From Azospirillum sp. OGB3 (GTDB taxonomy: Bacteria; Pseudomonadota; Alphaproteobacteria; Azospirillales; Azospirillaceae), in the NCBI RefSeq assembly GCF_014192915.1, contig NZ_JACHYN010000010.1:180324-244323 (forward strand): a stretch of 64,000 bases of DNA. The letters are read 5' to 3'. The notes under the pieces were generated by a model that was not told the DNA's origin, searched no databases, and was given only the letters and a program-made list of their open reading frames with translations. This document shows, piece after piece, positions 7,653-16,910 of this stretch (the stretch's first letter is position 1; every line of letters starts with the position of its first letter). The position numbers were made by a program, and so were the translations under genes.

Positions 7653-8804
7653 TCAGGCCGCGATCCGCGCGTAGAGCGCGGGAAACTCGTTGAGGACCGA
7701 TTCCACCTCCTCCGCCGTGGTGCAGCGGCTGAGGGAGAAGCGCAGGCTGGCCGCCGCCTCCGCCGGGGTCAGGCCCATGGCGGTCAGGACGTGGCTCGGT
7801 TCGTTGCCGCCGGACGCGCAGGCCGCCCCCATGGAGACGGCGATGCCGGCGCGGTCGAGCCGCATCAGCAGTTCCTCCGCGTCCAGCGGGCGGCCCTGCG
7901 GGTCGGCGAAGCGGATGTTGCTGGTGTTGGACAGGCGGGCCGCCCCCTCGCCGTTGACCCGGCTGCCCGGCCAGGCGGCGAGCACGCCGCGCTCCAGCCG
8001 GTCGCGCAGGATCGCCATGGCGCCGGCCTCCGCCACCGTGGCGGCGGCGCGGTCGGCGGCGGCGCCGAAGCCGACGATGGCCGGCACATTCTCCGTCCCG
8101 CCGCGGCGGTGGCGCTCCTGATGACCGTGGATCAGCGGGGCGAAGGGCACGCCCTTGCGGATGAAGAGGGCGCCGATGCCCTTCGGCCCGTGCATCTTGT
8201 GGGCGGACAGGGTCAGCAAGTCGGCGTTCACCGTGTCCACCCGGATGGGCAGCCGCCCGGCGGCTTGCACCGCGTCGGTGTGGAACAGGGCGCCGCGCGC
8301 CTGGGCGATGTCGGCGGCGGCGCCGACCGGCTGGATCGCCCCGGTCTCGTTGTTCGCCCATAGGACGGAGACCAGAGCCGTGTCGGGCGTCACCGCGTCG
8401 CGCAGGTCGGCGAGCGCGATGGTGCCGGTGCCGTCCACCGGCAGGACGGTGACCCGCCAGCCTTGCCGCTCCAGATCCTCCGCCAGCATGAGCGTCGAGG
8501 GATGCTCGATCGCCGTGGTGACGAGGTGGCGGCGCTCCGGATGCTCCGCGGCGACGGCGCGCAGCGTGCCGAGCAGGGCCGTGTGGTTGGCCTCCGTCGC
8601 GCTGGCGGTGAAGAGGATGTCCGCCGCCTTCGCGCCGACCAGCGCCGCCACCTGGGCGCGCGCCTCGCCCACCGCCCGCTTGGCGGCCATGCCGGCGGCG
8701 TGCGGGCTGGAGGGGTTGCCGAACTCCCCGGACAGGTGCGGCAGCATCGCCTCCCGCACCTCGGGCGCCAGCGGCGTCGTCGCGTTGTTGTCGAGATAGA
8801 TCAT
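7653..8804 (-). CDS. nifS: Cysteine desulfurase NifS
   Basis: A 383-residue PLP enzyme that releases sulfur from cysteine as a persulfide for nitrogenase Fe-S clusters. It has the N-terminal MIYLDNNATTPLAPEV, the PLP lysine Lys203 in LTLSAHKMHGPKG, and the catalytic Cys329 in MGAACASGGNEPSHVL. It is the operon's own desulfurase; a second one at 53.4 kb sits in the isc-like cluster. nifU is not in this window, so the partner scaffold must be encoded elsewhere. It starts 34 bp after the downstream nifZ copy. Confidence 0.96.
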   Translation of the reverse strand: MIYLDNNATTPLAPEVREAMLPHLSGEFGNPSSPHAAGMAAKRAVGEARAQVAALVGAKAADILFTASATEANHTALLGTLRAVAAEHPERRHLVTTAIEHPSTLMLAEDLERQGWRVTVLPVDGTGTIALADLRDAVTPDTALVSVLWANNETGAIQPVGAAADIAQARGALFHTDAVQAAGRLPIRVDTVNADLLTLSAHKMHGPKGIGALFIRKGVPFAPLIHGHQERHRRGGTENVPAIVGFGAAADRAAATVAEAGAMAILRDRLERGVLAAWPGSRVNGEGAARLSNTSNIRFADPQGRPLDAEELLMRLDRAGIAVSMGAACASGGNEPSHVLTAMGLTPAEAAASLRFSLSRCTTAEEVESVLNEFPALYARIAA

Positions 8805-8838
8805 GGGTCCATCGCTGGCCGTGGCACGGAGGGGGCGG

Positions 8839-9150
8839 TCAGTCCATCACGCCGGGGACGCCGCGGCGGCGGCCGTCGGCGGGCGTGATCTCCTCCTCCA
8901 GGCAGCCGACGACGACGCCGGCCGGGAACTCCACCAGATAGACGGGGATCTGCGTGCCCTCGGCGTGGCCGATGCGCACGATGGTGCCGGGCGTGCCCTT
9001 GGGAGCCAGCAGGGCGCCGTCCTCGGCATTGGGGTGGCTGCCGTCGTTGTGGAGGTCCACCGCGGCGGTGACCGCCAGACCCCAGTCGTAGAGCGGTTCG
9101 CGGGGCGGGATGAAGCCGGGCTTCTTCGCTTCGGTGACGGCGTCGCTCAT
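8839..9150 (-). CDS. nifZ: NifZ family protein (second copy)
   Basis: A 103-residue protein with a NifZ domain: VTAAVDLHNDGSHPNAEDGA, then GTPGTIVRIG and VYLVEFPAGVVVGCLEEEI. NifZ is needed for maturation of the second P-cluster pair of MoFe protein. The start is taken at the ATG 9150 because AAGGAG lies seven bases before it. An ATG at 9177, overlapping the upstream nifZ stop as ATGA, would add nine residues. It is a tandem paralogue of the gene at 9174, and is more diverged from the classical NifZ core. Confidence 0.88.
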   Translation of the reverse strand: MSDAVTEAKKPGFIPPREPLYDWGLAVTAAVDLHNDGSHPNAEDGALLAPKGTPGTIVRIGHAEGTQIPVYLVEFPAGVVVGCLEEEITPADGRRRGVPGVMD

Positions 9151-9173
9151 CGCGTGCTCCTTGGGCAAGACGG

Positions 9174-9470
9174 TCATTGCGGGTCGTTGCAGCGGGCGTC
9201 GACCAGTTCGAGTTCCTTGGCGCGCATGCCGACGATGATGCGCTTCTCGTAAAAATCGACGCCGTATATGTAATACATCTGCAGGTAGGTGCCGATCGAC
9301 TTGACGTAGCCGATGTCCCCGGTGCGGATCAGGAAATCGCCCATCGAGCGTCCGGGATAGGTGCCGTCGTTGCGCACGTCGCGAAGGGCGCGGACCTTCT
9401 GGCCCTCCTCGAAGGCGGGGCGGTCTTCCAGTTCGATCGGTTCGTTCGGATCGCGGGCGCGCTCGCGCAT
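9174..9470 (-). CDS. nifZ: NifZ family protein (first copy)
   Basis: A 98-residue protein close to the NifZ core. FEEGQKVRALRDVRNDGTYP leads into GDIGYVKSIGTYLQMYYIYG, VDFYEKRIIVGM and AKELELVD. It is preceded by AAGGAG six bases from the ATG at 9470. The usual Azotobacter NifZ is longer (about 150 residues), so this is a single-domain form. Immediately downstream is a second NifZ-domain gene. Both lie between the LRV protein and nifS in the nifB operon. The two may act as partners or may have split the role. Confidence 0.9.
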   Translation of the reverse strand: MRERARDPNEPIELEDRPAFEEGQKVRALRDVRNDGTYPGRSMGDFLIRTGDIGYVKSIGTYLQMYYIYGVDFYEKRIIVGMRAKELELVDARCNDPQ

Positions 9471-9504
9471 TCGGTGCTCCTTGCTCCGGTCAGTCGGGGG
9501 ACGG

Positions 9505-10278
9505 TCAGTCGGGGATCAGGTCGCCGGTGGCGGGCAGTCCGGCGCGGCGCTTCTGCGCCACGGTGCGGACGTCGTCCACCGGGTCCTCGGTCAGCGGGGC
9601 GAGGTCTTCGGGCGGCAGGCGGCTGGCCACGACGAAGCGCACGCACCAGTCGGTATCCTGGATCAGCGCGGCCAGCTTTTCCGGCGGCAGGCGGCGGGCG
9701 ACGACCATGCGCACGCGGGCGCTGTCGTCCCAGGCCATGCTCATCAGCCAGTCCAGCCCGATGCGGTTGGCGACCTCCAGCCGGATTTCCGGGTCCTCGT
9801 CGTGCATCATCGCCGGAAGCATGCCTTCGGGCACGCGGCGGGCGACGCGCAGGCGGACGGAGTAATCGGGGTCGCGCATCAGCGGCGAGAGGTCGGCGTC
9901 CTCCAGCCGGGAGGCGACGGCGATGCGCACCTCGCGGTCGGGGTCGCCGCGCATCTTCAGCAGCAGGCGGCGGGGCAGGCGGCGGGCGACGGCGGCGCGC
10001 ACCGTCTCGTCGGGATCGTCCATCAGCCGCGGCACGATGAAGATCGGCGCGAAGCGGGCGGCGTTGGCGCGGACCTCGAAATAGGGATGGTCGAGATGCT
10101 CGCCCGCCAGATCGTCGTTCCATTGGAAGAAGCGCTGGATGCGCTTGGCGTAGCGGTCCTGCACGCAGGCGCGCAGCGGTTCGCAGCGCCCCTCGCCCAG
10201 ACGGTCGCGGTGGACGCAGCCGTCGCAATCGACGGGGTTGCCCAGCCAGTCCAGCGCCTTGTCGATGTCGTCGCTCAT
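9505..10278 (-). CDS. LRV protein: 4Fe-4S domain plus leucine-rich variant repeats
   Basis: A 257-residue protein with an N-terminal cysteine cluster (C-X2-C-X10-C-X5-C from about residue 18, CDGCVHRDRL...CEPLRAC). About eight 24-residue LRV helical repeats follow, each of the type DPDREVRIAVASRL. The same architecture was described for the LRV protein of the Azotobacter vinelandii nifB region. The cluster is expected to be 4Fe-4S and the repeats to form a right-handed superhelix for protein binding. Function in nitrogen fixation is not established. Its ATG overlaps the stop of the upstream gene (ATGA), implying translational coupling. Confidence 0.92.
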   Translation of the reverse strand: MSDDIDKALDWLGNPVDCDGCVHRDRLGEGRCEPLRACVQDRYAKRIQRFFQWNDDLAGEHLDHPYFEVRANAARFAPIFIVPRLMDDPDETVRAAVARRLPRRLLLKMRGDPDREVRIAVASRLEDADLSPLMRDPDYSVRLRVARRVPEGMLPAMMHDEDPEIRLEVANRIGLDWLMSMAWDDSARVRMVVARRLPPEKLAALIQDTDWCVRFVVASRLPPEDLAPLTEDPVDDVRTVAQKRRAGLPATGDLIPD

Positions 10279-10838
10279 GCGTCGTCCTCCGGGCCGGCTT
10301 CGTCTTGGCCGGCTTCATGACGGCCAGCTTCATGTCGGTCTGCGGCGGCGAGCAGGCGGGTGGTTCCGAAGCGGTCCTTCGGGTCCAGGTCCCGGACCTT
10401 GTTCAGGGCCTCGCGCCCTTCGGCCAGACGGCCCAGGCGCAGATGCAGGTAGCCGACCGCGGTCAGGGCGAACAGGAACAGGCGTGGGGCCGGCTCCAGA
10501 CCCGCGAAGTCGGCGTGATCGTTGCCGACCATGCGCCAGTCGGTGTGATTCAGGCCGATGGCCGCCATGGCGTGGCCGAGCATCCGCTCGCCGTAGTGCA
10601 GGGCGGTGTCCAGGTTCGCCTTGTAGAAGTGGAACTTGTAATGGCCGAGATCGACCAGCTGGTGCCCCGGCGCCAGTTCGGCGGCGCGGGCGAGGTGGCG
10701 CTGCGCCGTCTCGGCGTCGGCGTGGCTGGCGGCGGCGAGATGCAGGAACCGCTCCGCCTCGGGCGGCAGGTCGCCGCCGTAGTAACGGCGGTTGAGCCAG
10801 CCTTCATCCACCTCGTCCAGCATGGCGGTGCGCTCCAT
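10275..10838 (-). CDS. TPR-like nif-operon protein
   Basis: A 187-residue helical protein. Paired helices such as FLHLAAASHADAETAQRHL with RAAELAPGHQLVDLGHYKFH, and later YLHLRLGRLAEGREALNKV, have the spacing and small-residue pattern of tetratricopeptide repeats. The C-terminus has a short degenerate run (RHEAG-RHEAG-QDEAG). It lies between fdxN and the LRV gene, overlapping the latter by ATGA. Start is taken at ATG 10838; the preceding ribosome-binding purines GGGAGAGGG lie inside the palindrome 10844-10871. TPR-like genes are found at this place in other nif clusters, with no known function. Confidence 0.8.
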   Translation of the reverse strand: MERTAMLDEVDEGWLNRRYYGGDLPPEAERFLHLAAASHADAETAQRHLARAAELAPGHQLVDLGHYKFHFYKANLDTALHYGERMLGHAMAAIGLNHTDWRMVGNDHADFAGLEPAPRLFLFALTAVGYLHLRLGRLAEGREALNKVRDLDPKDRFGTTRLLAAADRHEAGRHEAGQDEAGPEDDA

Positions 10839-10843
10839 GGACA

Positions 10844-10871
10844 CCCTCTCCCGTGATGGGACGGGAGAGGG
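10844..10871. repeat. Palindrome between fdxN and the TPR-like gene
   Basis: An 11-bp perfect stem CCCTCTCCCGT/ACGGGAGAGGG with a 6-nt loop. On the minus-strand mRNA its 3' arm carries the purine-rich sequence that would serve as ribosome-binding site for the gene starting at 10838, so folding could hide that site. Confidence 0.7.
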
Positions 10872-10882
10872 GTTTCGGGCGA

Positions 10883-11074
10883 TCAGGCCGGGACGCAGCA
10901 GTCGGCCGGGCAGACCGAGGCGCATTGCGGGCTGGAGAACTGGCCCTTGCACTCGGTGCACAGGTCCGCGTTGATGGCGTAGGCGCCCTTCTTGAAGCTG
11001 ATGGCGTTGTTCGGGCACTCGGCCTCGCAGGCGCCGCAGGCGGTGCAGTCGGAAGCCTTGATCTTGTAAGCCAT
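10883..11074 (-). CDS. fdxN: 2[4Fe-4S] ferredoxin FdxN
   Basis: A 63-residue bacterial ferredoxin. The first cluster motif is C-X2-C-X2-C-X3-C-P (CTACGACEAECPNNAI); the second has the widened spacing C-X2-C-X8-C-X3-C-P (CTECKGQFSSPQCASVCP) typical of nif-linked ferredoxins. FdxN supplies electrons for NifB-dependent cofactor synthesis or for nitrogenase. It lies 79 bp after nifB in the same operon. Confidence 0.96.
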   Translation of the reverse strand: MAYKIKASDCTACGACEAECPNNAISFKKGAYAINADLCTECKGQFSSPQCASVCPADCCVPA

Positions 11075-11153
11075 GACACTCTCCTTGCAGGTGGGGCGGC
11101 TGTTGCGGTGGGCCGCCGGGTAAATCCGTGGGTTTTGGTCGGTCTCTTGGGTG

Positions 11154-12710
11154 TCAGGCGCGCAGGGCGGTGAAGGCGCCGGTGCGGATCACCGCGTCCT
11201 GCCCCTCGCGGGCGTTGATCGCACCTTGGCCGAGGCGCTCGGCGTAGTCCTTGAAGTAGGTCAATGCCGACTCCTCGATGTATTCGAAGGCGAAGCGGTC
11301 AACCGGCTCGATGCCTGCGTCCTTGAGGTTCTGCGACGGGCATCCACCGATCTTGGCGACGAAGACCGCGGTGCAGTCGTTGATCGCCGACAGCACGCCG
11401 CCGAGCGCGTCCTCGTCGCCCGAGCCGCCTTCGCAATATTGGTCGACGCGACGGTGGCCGACGAACTTGGCGCCCTTCGGACCGACCTCGTAGATCTGGA
11501 ATTCCTTGGCGTGGCCGAAATGCTCGTTGATGCGCTCGCCGCCCTTGGTGGCGACGGCGATCAGGATCGGCTGCACGTCGGTGCCGACCGTCCCGGCGAC
11601 GTCGGCCTGCGCTGCGGCCTTGGCGGCGTGGCGCCCGGCGCGCTCGCCCTCGACATGCTCGCGGTAGGTGCGGGCGGCCTCCTGGTCGTACTCCACCTCG
11701 CCCATCGCGTCGATGCGGTCGATGGTGAATTCGGACCCTCTATCCTCGCCGAGCAGGCCGACCGCGTCGGCGCGGCACTGGCGGCAGTGGCGCATCAGCT
11801 TGGCCCCACCCTCGCACTGGTCCTGCAGAACCTTCAGCTCCTGCGCGGTCGGGCCGCGCTGGCCGGTCAGGCCGAAATGCGTGCCGTGCGCCGGGTCGGA
11901 GATCAGCGGCATGATGTTGTGCAGGAAGGCGCCGCGCGACTTCACGGCCTTGTTCACGTCCATCAGGTGCTCGTCGTTGATCCCCGGGATCATGACGGAG
12001 TTCACCTTCACCAGGATGCCGCGCGAGGTCAGCATCTCCAGCCCGAGCATCTGCCGCTCGTGCAGGATCTTGGCGGCGTCCAGCCCGGTCCAGCGCTTGT
12101 GGTCGTGGAAGATCCAGGGGTAGATGTGCTGCCCGACCTCGGGATCGACCATGTTGATGGTGATCGTGACGTGGTCGATGTTGTAGTTCGCGATGGTGTC
12201 CACATGGTCGGGCAGGGCCAGACCGTTGGTGGACAGGCACAGCTTGAGGTCCGGCGCCTTCTTCGCCAGCATCTCGAAGGTCTTGAAGGTGTTCCGCCCG
12301 CCCGCCGCCAGACTGTCGCCGGGGCCGGCGATGCCGATGACCGAAAGCTGCGGGATCTCCTTCGCCACCGCCATGATCTTGCGGAGCGCCTGATCGGGGG
12401 TCAGCTTCTCGGAGACCACGCCCGGCCGGCTCTCGTTCGAGCAGTCGTATTTGCGGTTGCAGTAGTTGCACTGGATGTTGCAGGCCGGCGCCACCGCGAC
12501 GTGCATGCGGGCGAAATAGTGATGCGCCTCCTCGGAGTAGCAGGGGTGGTTCTTCACCTTCTCCCACACCTCCGGGGCCATGTCGGCGGGGCCGTCCGAC
12601 GACCCGCAGGAGGAGGACGCGCAGCCGGAGGCGGCGGCGGGCGGCGCCTCGGCGGCGGCTTTCAGCTCACCCACGCCCAGGATGCTGTCGAGCGAAATAA
12701 CGTTGGCCAT
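11154..12710 (-). CDS. nifB: NifB, nitrogenase FeMo-cofactor core (NifB-co) synthase
   Basis: A 518-residue radical SAM enzyme that fuses two 4Fe-4S clusters and inserts carbide and sulfur to form NifB-co. The radical SAM motif is ACNIQCNYC near residue 76. It is preceded by the HPCYSEEAHHYFARMH segment and followed by additional cysteines (KYDCSNESRPG) that ligate the K-clusters. The last 120 residues, from ILIAVATKGGERINEHFGHA, form the NifX/NafY-like cofactor-binding domain. A Ser/Cys/Ala-rich N-terminal stretch is present. It is the first gene of the operon, with a sigma-54 promoter and two NifA sites upstream. Confidence 0.98.
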   Translation of the reverse strand: MANVISLDSILGVGELKAAAEAPPAAASGCASSSCGSSDGPADMAPEVWEKVKNHPCYSEEAHHYFARMHVAVAPACNIQCNYCNRKYDCSNESRPGVVSEKLTPDQALRKIMAVAKEIPQLSVIGIAGPGDSLAAGGRNTFKTFEMLAKKAPDLKLCLSTNGLALPDHVDTIANYNIDHVTITINMVDPEVGQHIYPWIFHDHKRWTGLDAAKILHERQMLGLEMLTSRGILVKVNSVMIPGINDEHLMDVNKAVKSRGAFLHNIMPLISDPAHGTHFGLTGQRGPTAQELKVLQDQCEGGAKLMRHCRQCRADAVGLLGEDRGSEFTIDRIDAMGEVEYDQEAARTYREHVEGERAGRHAAKAAAQADVAGTVGTDVQPILIAVATKGGERINEHFGHAKEFQIYEVGPKGAKFVGHRRVDQYCEGGSGDEDALGGVLSAINDCTAVFVAKIGGCPSQNLKDAGIEPVDRFAFEYIEESALTYFKDYAERLGQGAINAREGQDAVIRTGAFTALRA

Positions 12711-12762
12711 CGTCCACTCCCTTCCCAGCCGCGCCGTCGGCGCCCTTGGTCAGGTCGTTAAA

Positions 12763-12778
12763 AGCAAGTTCGGGGCCA
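12763..12778 (-). promoter_or_regulatory. Sigma-54 (-24/-12) promoter of the nifB operon
   Basis: Read on the minus strand the sequence is TGGCCC-N5-TTGCT, against the consensus TGGCAC-N5-TTGCA. The invariant GG and GC are 10 bases apart. It lies 53 bp before the nifB ATG and downstream of two NifA sites, the arrangement expected of an RpoN/NifA promoter. Confidence 0.9.
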
Positions 12779-12835
12779 ACCGGTAGAATTGTGGAATTTC
12801 AGAGGGTTGGGCGGCTGTGTCGGGCCTGTCGGGCA

Positions 12836-12851
12836 TGTCGGCAATCCGACA
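12836..12851 (-). promoter_or_regulatory. NifA upstream activator site, nifB-proximal
   Basis: TGT-N10-ACA (TGTCGG...TCCGACA), about 60-70 bp upstream of the -24 element. Confidence 0.88.
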
Positions 12852-12892
12852 AAGGCGGACAAAGCCAAACAATGGCCGACAAACACGCCGCC

Positions 12893-12908
12893 TGTCGGGG
12901 ACCCGACA
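12893..12908 (-). promoter_or_regulatory. NifA upstream activator site, nifB-distal
   Basis: TGT-N10-ACA with fully symmetric arms (TGTCGGG/CCCGACA), about 115-130 bp upstream of the -24 element. It is 57 bp from the proximal site. Confidence 0.88.
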
Positions 12909-12935
12909 TGGTGTCATGAGGTGCCTTTGAAGTCG

Positions 12936-12955
12936 CCTCTCCCCAGGGGGAGAGG
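12936..12955. repeat. Short CCTCTCCC palindrome
   Basis: CCTCTCCC/GGGAGAGG with a 4-nt loop. It lies between the NifA sites and the convergent end of the FHA-cyclase gene region; a small member of the recurring palindrome family. Confidence 0.5.
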
Positions 12956-12999
12956 GTTAAGACGGCCACATGCAACTGTTTGCGACACGGGGCGCGTCG

Positions 13000-13887
13000 T
13001 CACGCGCTCCCGACCTGGAAGGTGAGGACATGGTCCTCGTCCGGGCGCAGCGGTTCTCCCCCGAAGCCGATCAGGCCGCGGCCGGTCAGCTTCGTCGAAT
13101 CGCGGCGCAGCAGCAGGGAGGGGGAGTCGCCCGTGCGGATGAAGGTGCCGTTGGTTGAATGGTCGGTCAGCAGGAAGCCGCCGCGGCTGAAATCGATCAC
13201 CGCGTGCTGGCGCGAGGTGCGGCGCGACGGGATGCGCAGGCCGCAGCTCTCGTCGCGCCCCACCGTGACGCGCGGCAGCAGCGGGGTCAGCGTTGCGTCG
13301 GCGCCGCGCCTGGACAGGCGCAGGGAGGGCAGGCCACGCCCGCCGGGTTCGGACAGGGGCAGGCCGACGGTGGCGTTGTCCTCGGCCTCCGGTGTGGCGT
13401 CGCCGTCGCGGATCTGGTGGACGCGCACCGGGGCCGCCTTTCCCTTCACCGAAACGCTGTTCAGAAGGCGGGCCCGCTTCCGCAGCGGTGGGGAAAGGCG
13501 GTCGACCAGATCGTCGGTCGCCAGGATCTCGCCGGGGCGGGCGATGGCTTCCAGCCGGGCGGCGACGTTGCAGGCGTCGCCATAGAGGTCGCCGGGGCCG
13601 GCGATCACCGGGCCGAAATGCAATCCGGCGCGCAGGCGCAGACCGAACTCCCCTTGCCGTTCCATCATGGCGAGCGCGGATCGGGCGGCGCCGTCGCTCA
13701 TGGGGAAGCAGGCCAGCAGCCCGTCGCCCAGGCTTTTCACCACCGTGCCGCCGTTCTCTCCGACGATCCGGCGCAGGCCCTCCAGCACCCGCTGGGTCAG
13801 CGCCGCCGCCTTGCGGTCACCCGCCAGTTCGTAGAGCAGAGTGCTGTCGGCAATGTCCACGAAGAGGAGCGCGAGGGGCTTTTCCAT
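13000..13887 (-). CDS. Class III nucleotide cyclase domain with C-terminal FHA domain
   Basis: A 295-residue soluble protein. Residues 1-155 are a class III adenylate/guanylate cyclase domain: the first metal Asp in LLFVDIADST, the second in KSLGDGLLACF, and the Asn/Arg transition-state pair in YGDACNVAARLE. Residues from about 200 form an FHA domain: VTVGRDESCGLRIP, the SRQHAVI phosphothreonine-binding core and TDHSTNGTFI. FHA domains read phosphothreonine, so the protein may couple Ser/Thr phosphorylation to cAMP or to a cyclase-like scaffold. It lies upstream of and in the same direction as nifA's 3' neighbour region, 120 bp away. Catalytic activity and link to nif regulation are untested. 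Confidence 0.88.
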   Translation of the reverse strand: MEKPLALLFVDIADSTLLYELAGDRKAAALTQRVLEGLRRIVGENGGTVVKSLGDGLLACFPMSDGAARSALAMMERQGEFGLRLRAGLHFGPVIAGPGDLYGDACNVAARLEAIARPGEILATDDLVDRLSPPLRKRARLLNSVSVKGKAAPVRVHQIRDGDATPEAEDNATVGLPLSEPGGRGLPSLRLSRRGADATLTPLLPRVTVGRDESCGLRIPSRRTSRQHAVIDFSRGGFLLTDHSTNGTFIRTGDSPSLLLRRDSTKLTGRGLIGFGGEPLRPDEDHVLTFQVGSA

Positions 13888-14008
13888 GAATCAGCGGCAA
13901 CCGGGGAGAGTGCCGGGAGGTTAACACACACCCGGGCACCTGTCCCGGTTGTGCAGCCGCATGCCCCTCATGCCGTCAGGGAGAAAGGGGCTGATGGTGC
14001 CCCATCCC

Positions 14009-15892
<1,884 letters not shown>

Positions 15893-16259
15893 GATCGACA
15901 CCCCCTGCTCAACCGGGACTCCGGACGCCGCGCACCAGCGCGCTCGTCGATGCGATCCCGGCACGGCGCCTTGAACCGTTCCTCCCGGGGTGGGGTGTGC
16001 GCTCGTTGCGGATCGGCGCCTTTGACCACCGGTGCGCCCGTGGCGCGTGCTTCCGTGACAAGCCGTTCGCGCTGCGGACTGTCGAAAGTTTCGGAAACTC
16101 TCGGTCGAAAGGCAAGCCCTTTTGCATATCAGTTGCTGCGTCGCACAATGACTTATGGCTGCGGCAGAAGGGCGCAACCCTTGAGAAAACTGGAATTTCT
16201 ACCGCAAAACAGCTAATAACTGACTGGTCAGTAATATTTTCTCCACCCTGGAGGACGGC
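15893..16259. other. Divergent nifA / tetR intergenic region
   Basis: The 367-bp spacer separates nifA from a TetR gene. It contains a perfect AGTTTC-G-GAAACT dyad at 16087-16099 and the TetR-type operator listed separately. The right part is AT-rich. No NifA site or clear sigma-54 element was seen for nifA, which fits its known non-NifA-dependent expression in Azospirillum. Confidence 0.6.
16219..16232. promoter_or_regulatory. Probable TetR operator
   Basis: ACTGAC-TG-GTCAGT is a 6-2-6 palindrome of the kind bound by TetR/AcrR repressors. It lies 28 bp before the start of the tetR gene, suiting autoregulation of the exporter operon. Confidence 0.7.
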
Positions 16260-16910
16260 ATGCCGGGGGATGATCCCGCCGCTCCGCGCTGGCGCCGCCG
16301 GAAGGAGGCGCGCCCCCGGGAGATCGTCGACGCGGCCCTGACCGTCTTCGGCGAGCGCGGCTTCGCGGCGGCCCGGCTGGAGGACGTCGCGGCGCAGGCC
16401 GGGGTCAGCAAGGGCACGCTCTATCTCTACTTCCCGAACAAGGAGGAGCTGTTCAAGGCGGTGGTCCGCGAGGCCATCTTGCCCAACCTCGACATGGCCG
16501 AGCGCCTGCTGGCCGGGGCGCAGGGGCCGAGCTTCGCCGTTCTGGAAACGCTGCTGACCCTCTTCGCGACGCGCATCCTGAAATCCCGCGCCGGCGCCAT
16601 CCCCAAGCTGATCATCGCCGAGGCCGGCAATTTCCCCGATCTCGCCCGCTTCTATTACGACGAGGTGATCCGCCGCGCTTTCGCCCTGCTGGCGGCGGTT
16701 CTGGAGCGCGGCATGGCGCGCGGGGAGTTCCGCCCGGTGGATGTCGATTCGACCGTCCGGCTGATCGTCGCGCCGATGCTGATGAGCGCGCTGTGGCGCT
16801 CCTCCTTCGAAGCGCTGGAGGGCCGCCCGCCGGACGTTGCGGCTCTGCTGGCCGCCCATCTCGACGCGCTGCGCCGGACGCTCGCCCCGGAGGGAGGGCC
16901 GCCGTCATGA
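16260..16910 (+). CDS. TetR/AcrR family repressor
   Basis: A 216-residue regulator. The N-terminal helix-turn-helix is classical: REIVDAALTVFGERGFAAAR followed by VAAQAGVSKGTLYLYFPNKE. The C-terminal ligand domain resembles that of regulators located with HlyD/ABC exporters (YbiH/CecR-like). It begins after GGAGG and its stop overlaps the next ATG (ATGA), so it is the first gene of the exporter operon. It probably represses its own operon through the palindrome at 16219-16232; the inducer is unknown. Confidence 0.92.
   Translation: MPGDDPAAPRWRRRKEARPREIVDAALTVFGERGFAAARLEDVAAQAGVSKGTLYLYFPNKEELFKAVVREAILPNLDMAERLLAGAQGPSFAVLETLLTLFATRILKSRAGAIPKLIIAEAGNFPDLARFYYDEVIRRAFALLAAVLERGMARGEFRPVDVDSTVRLIVAPMLMSALWRSSFEALEGRPPDVAALLAAHLDALRRTLAPEGGPPS

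Noticed and set aside
16087..16099. AGTTTC-G-GAAACT dyad as a NifA or Fnr site
   Set aside because: It is not TGT-N10-ACA nor TTGAT-N4-ATCAA; it is reported only as a dyad of the intergenic region.
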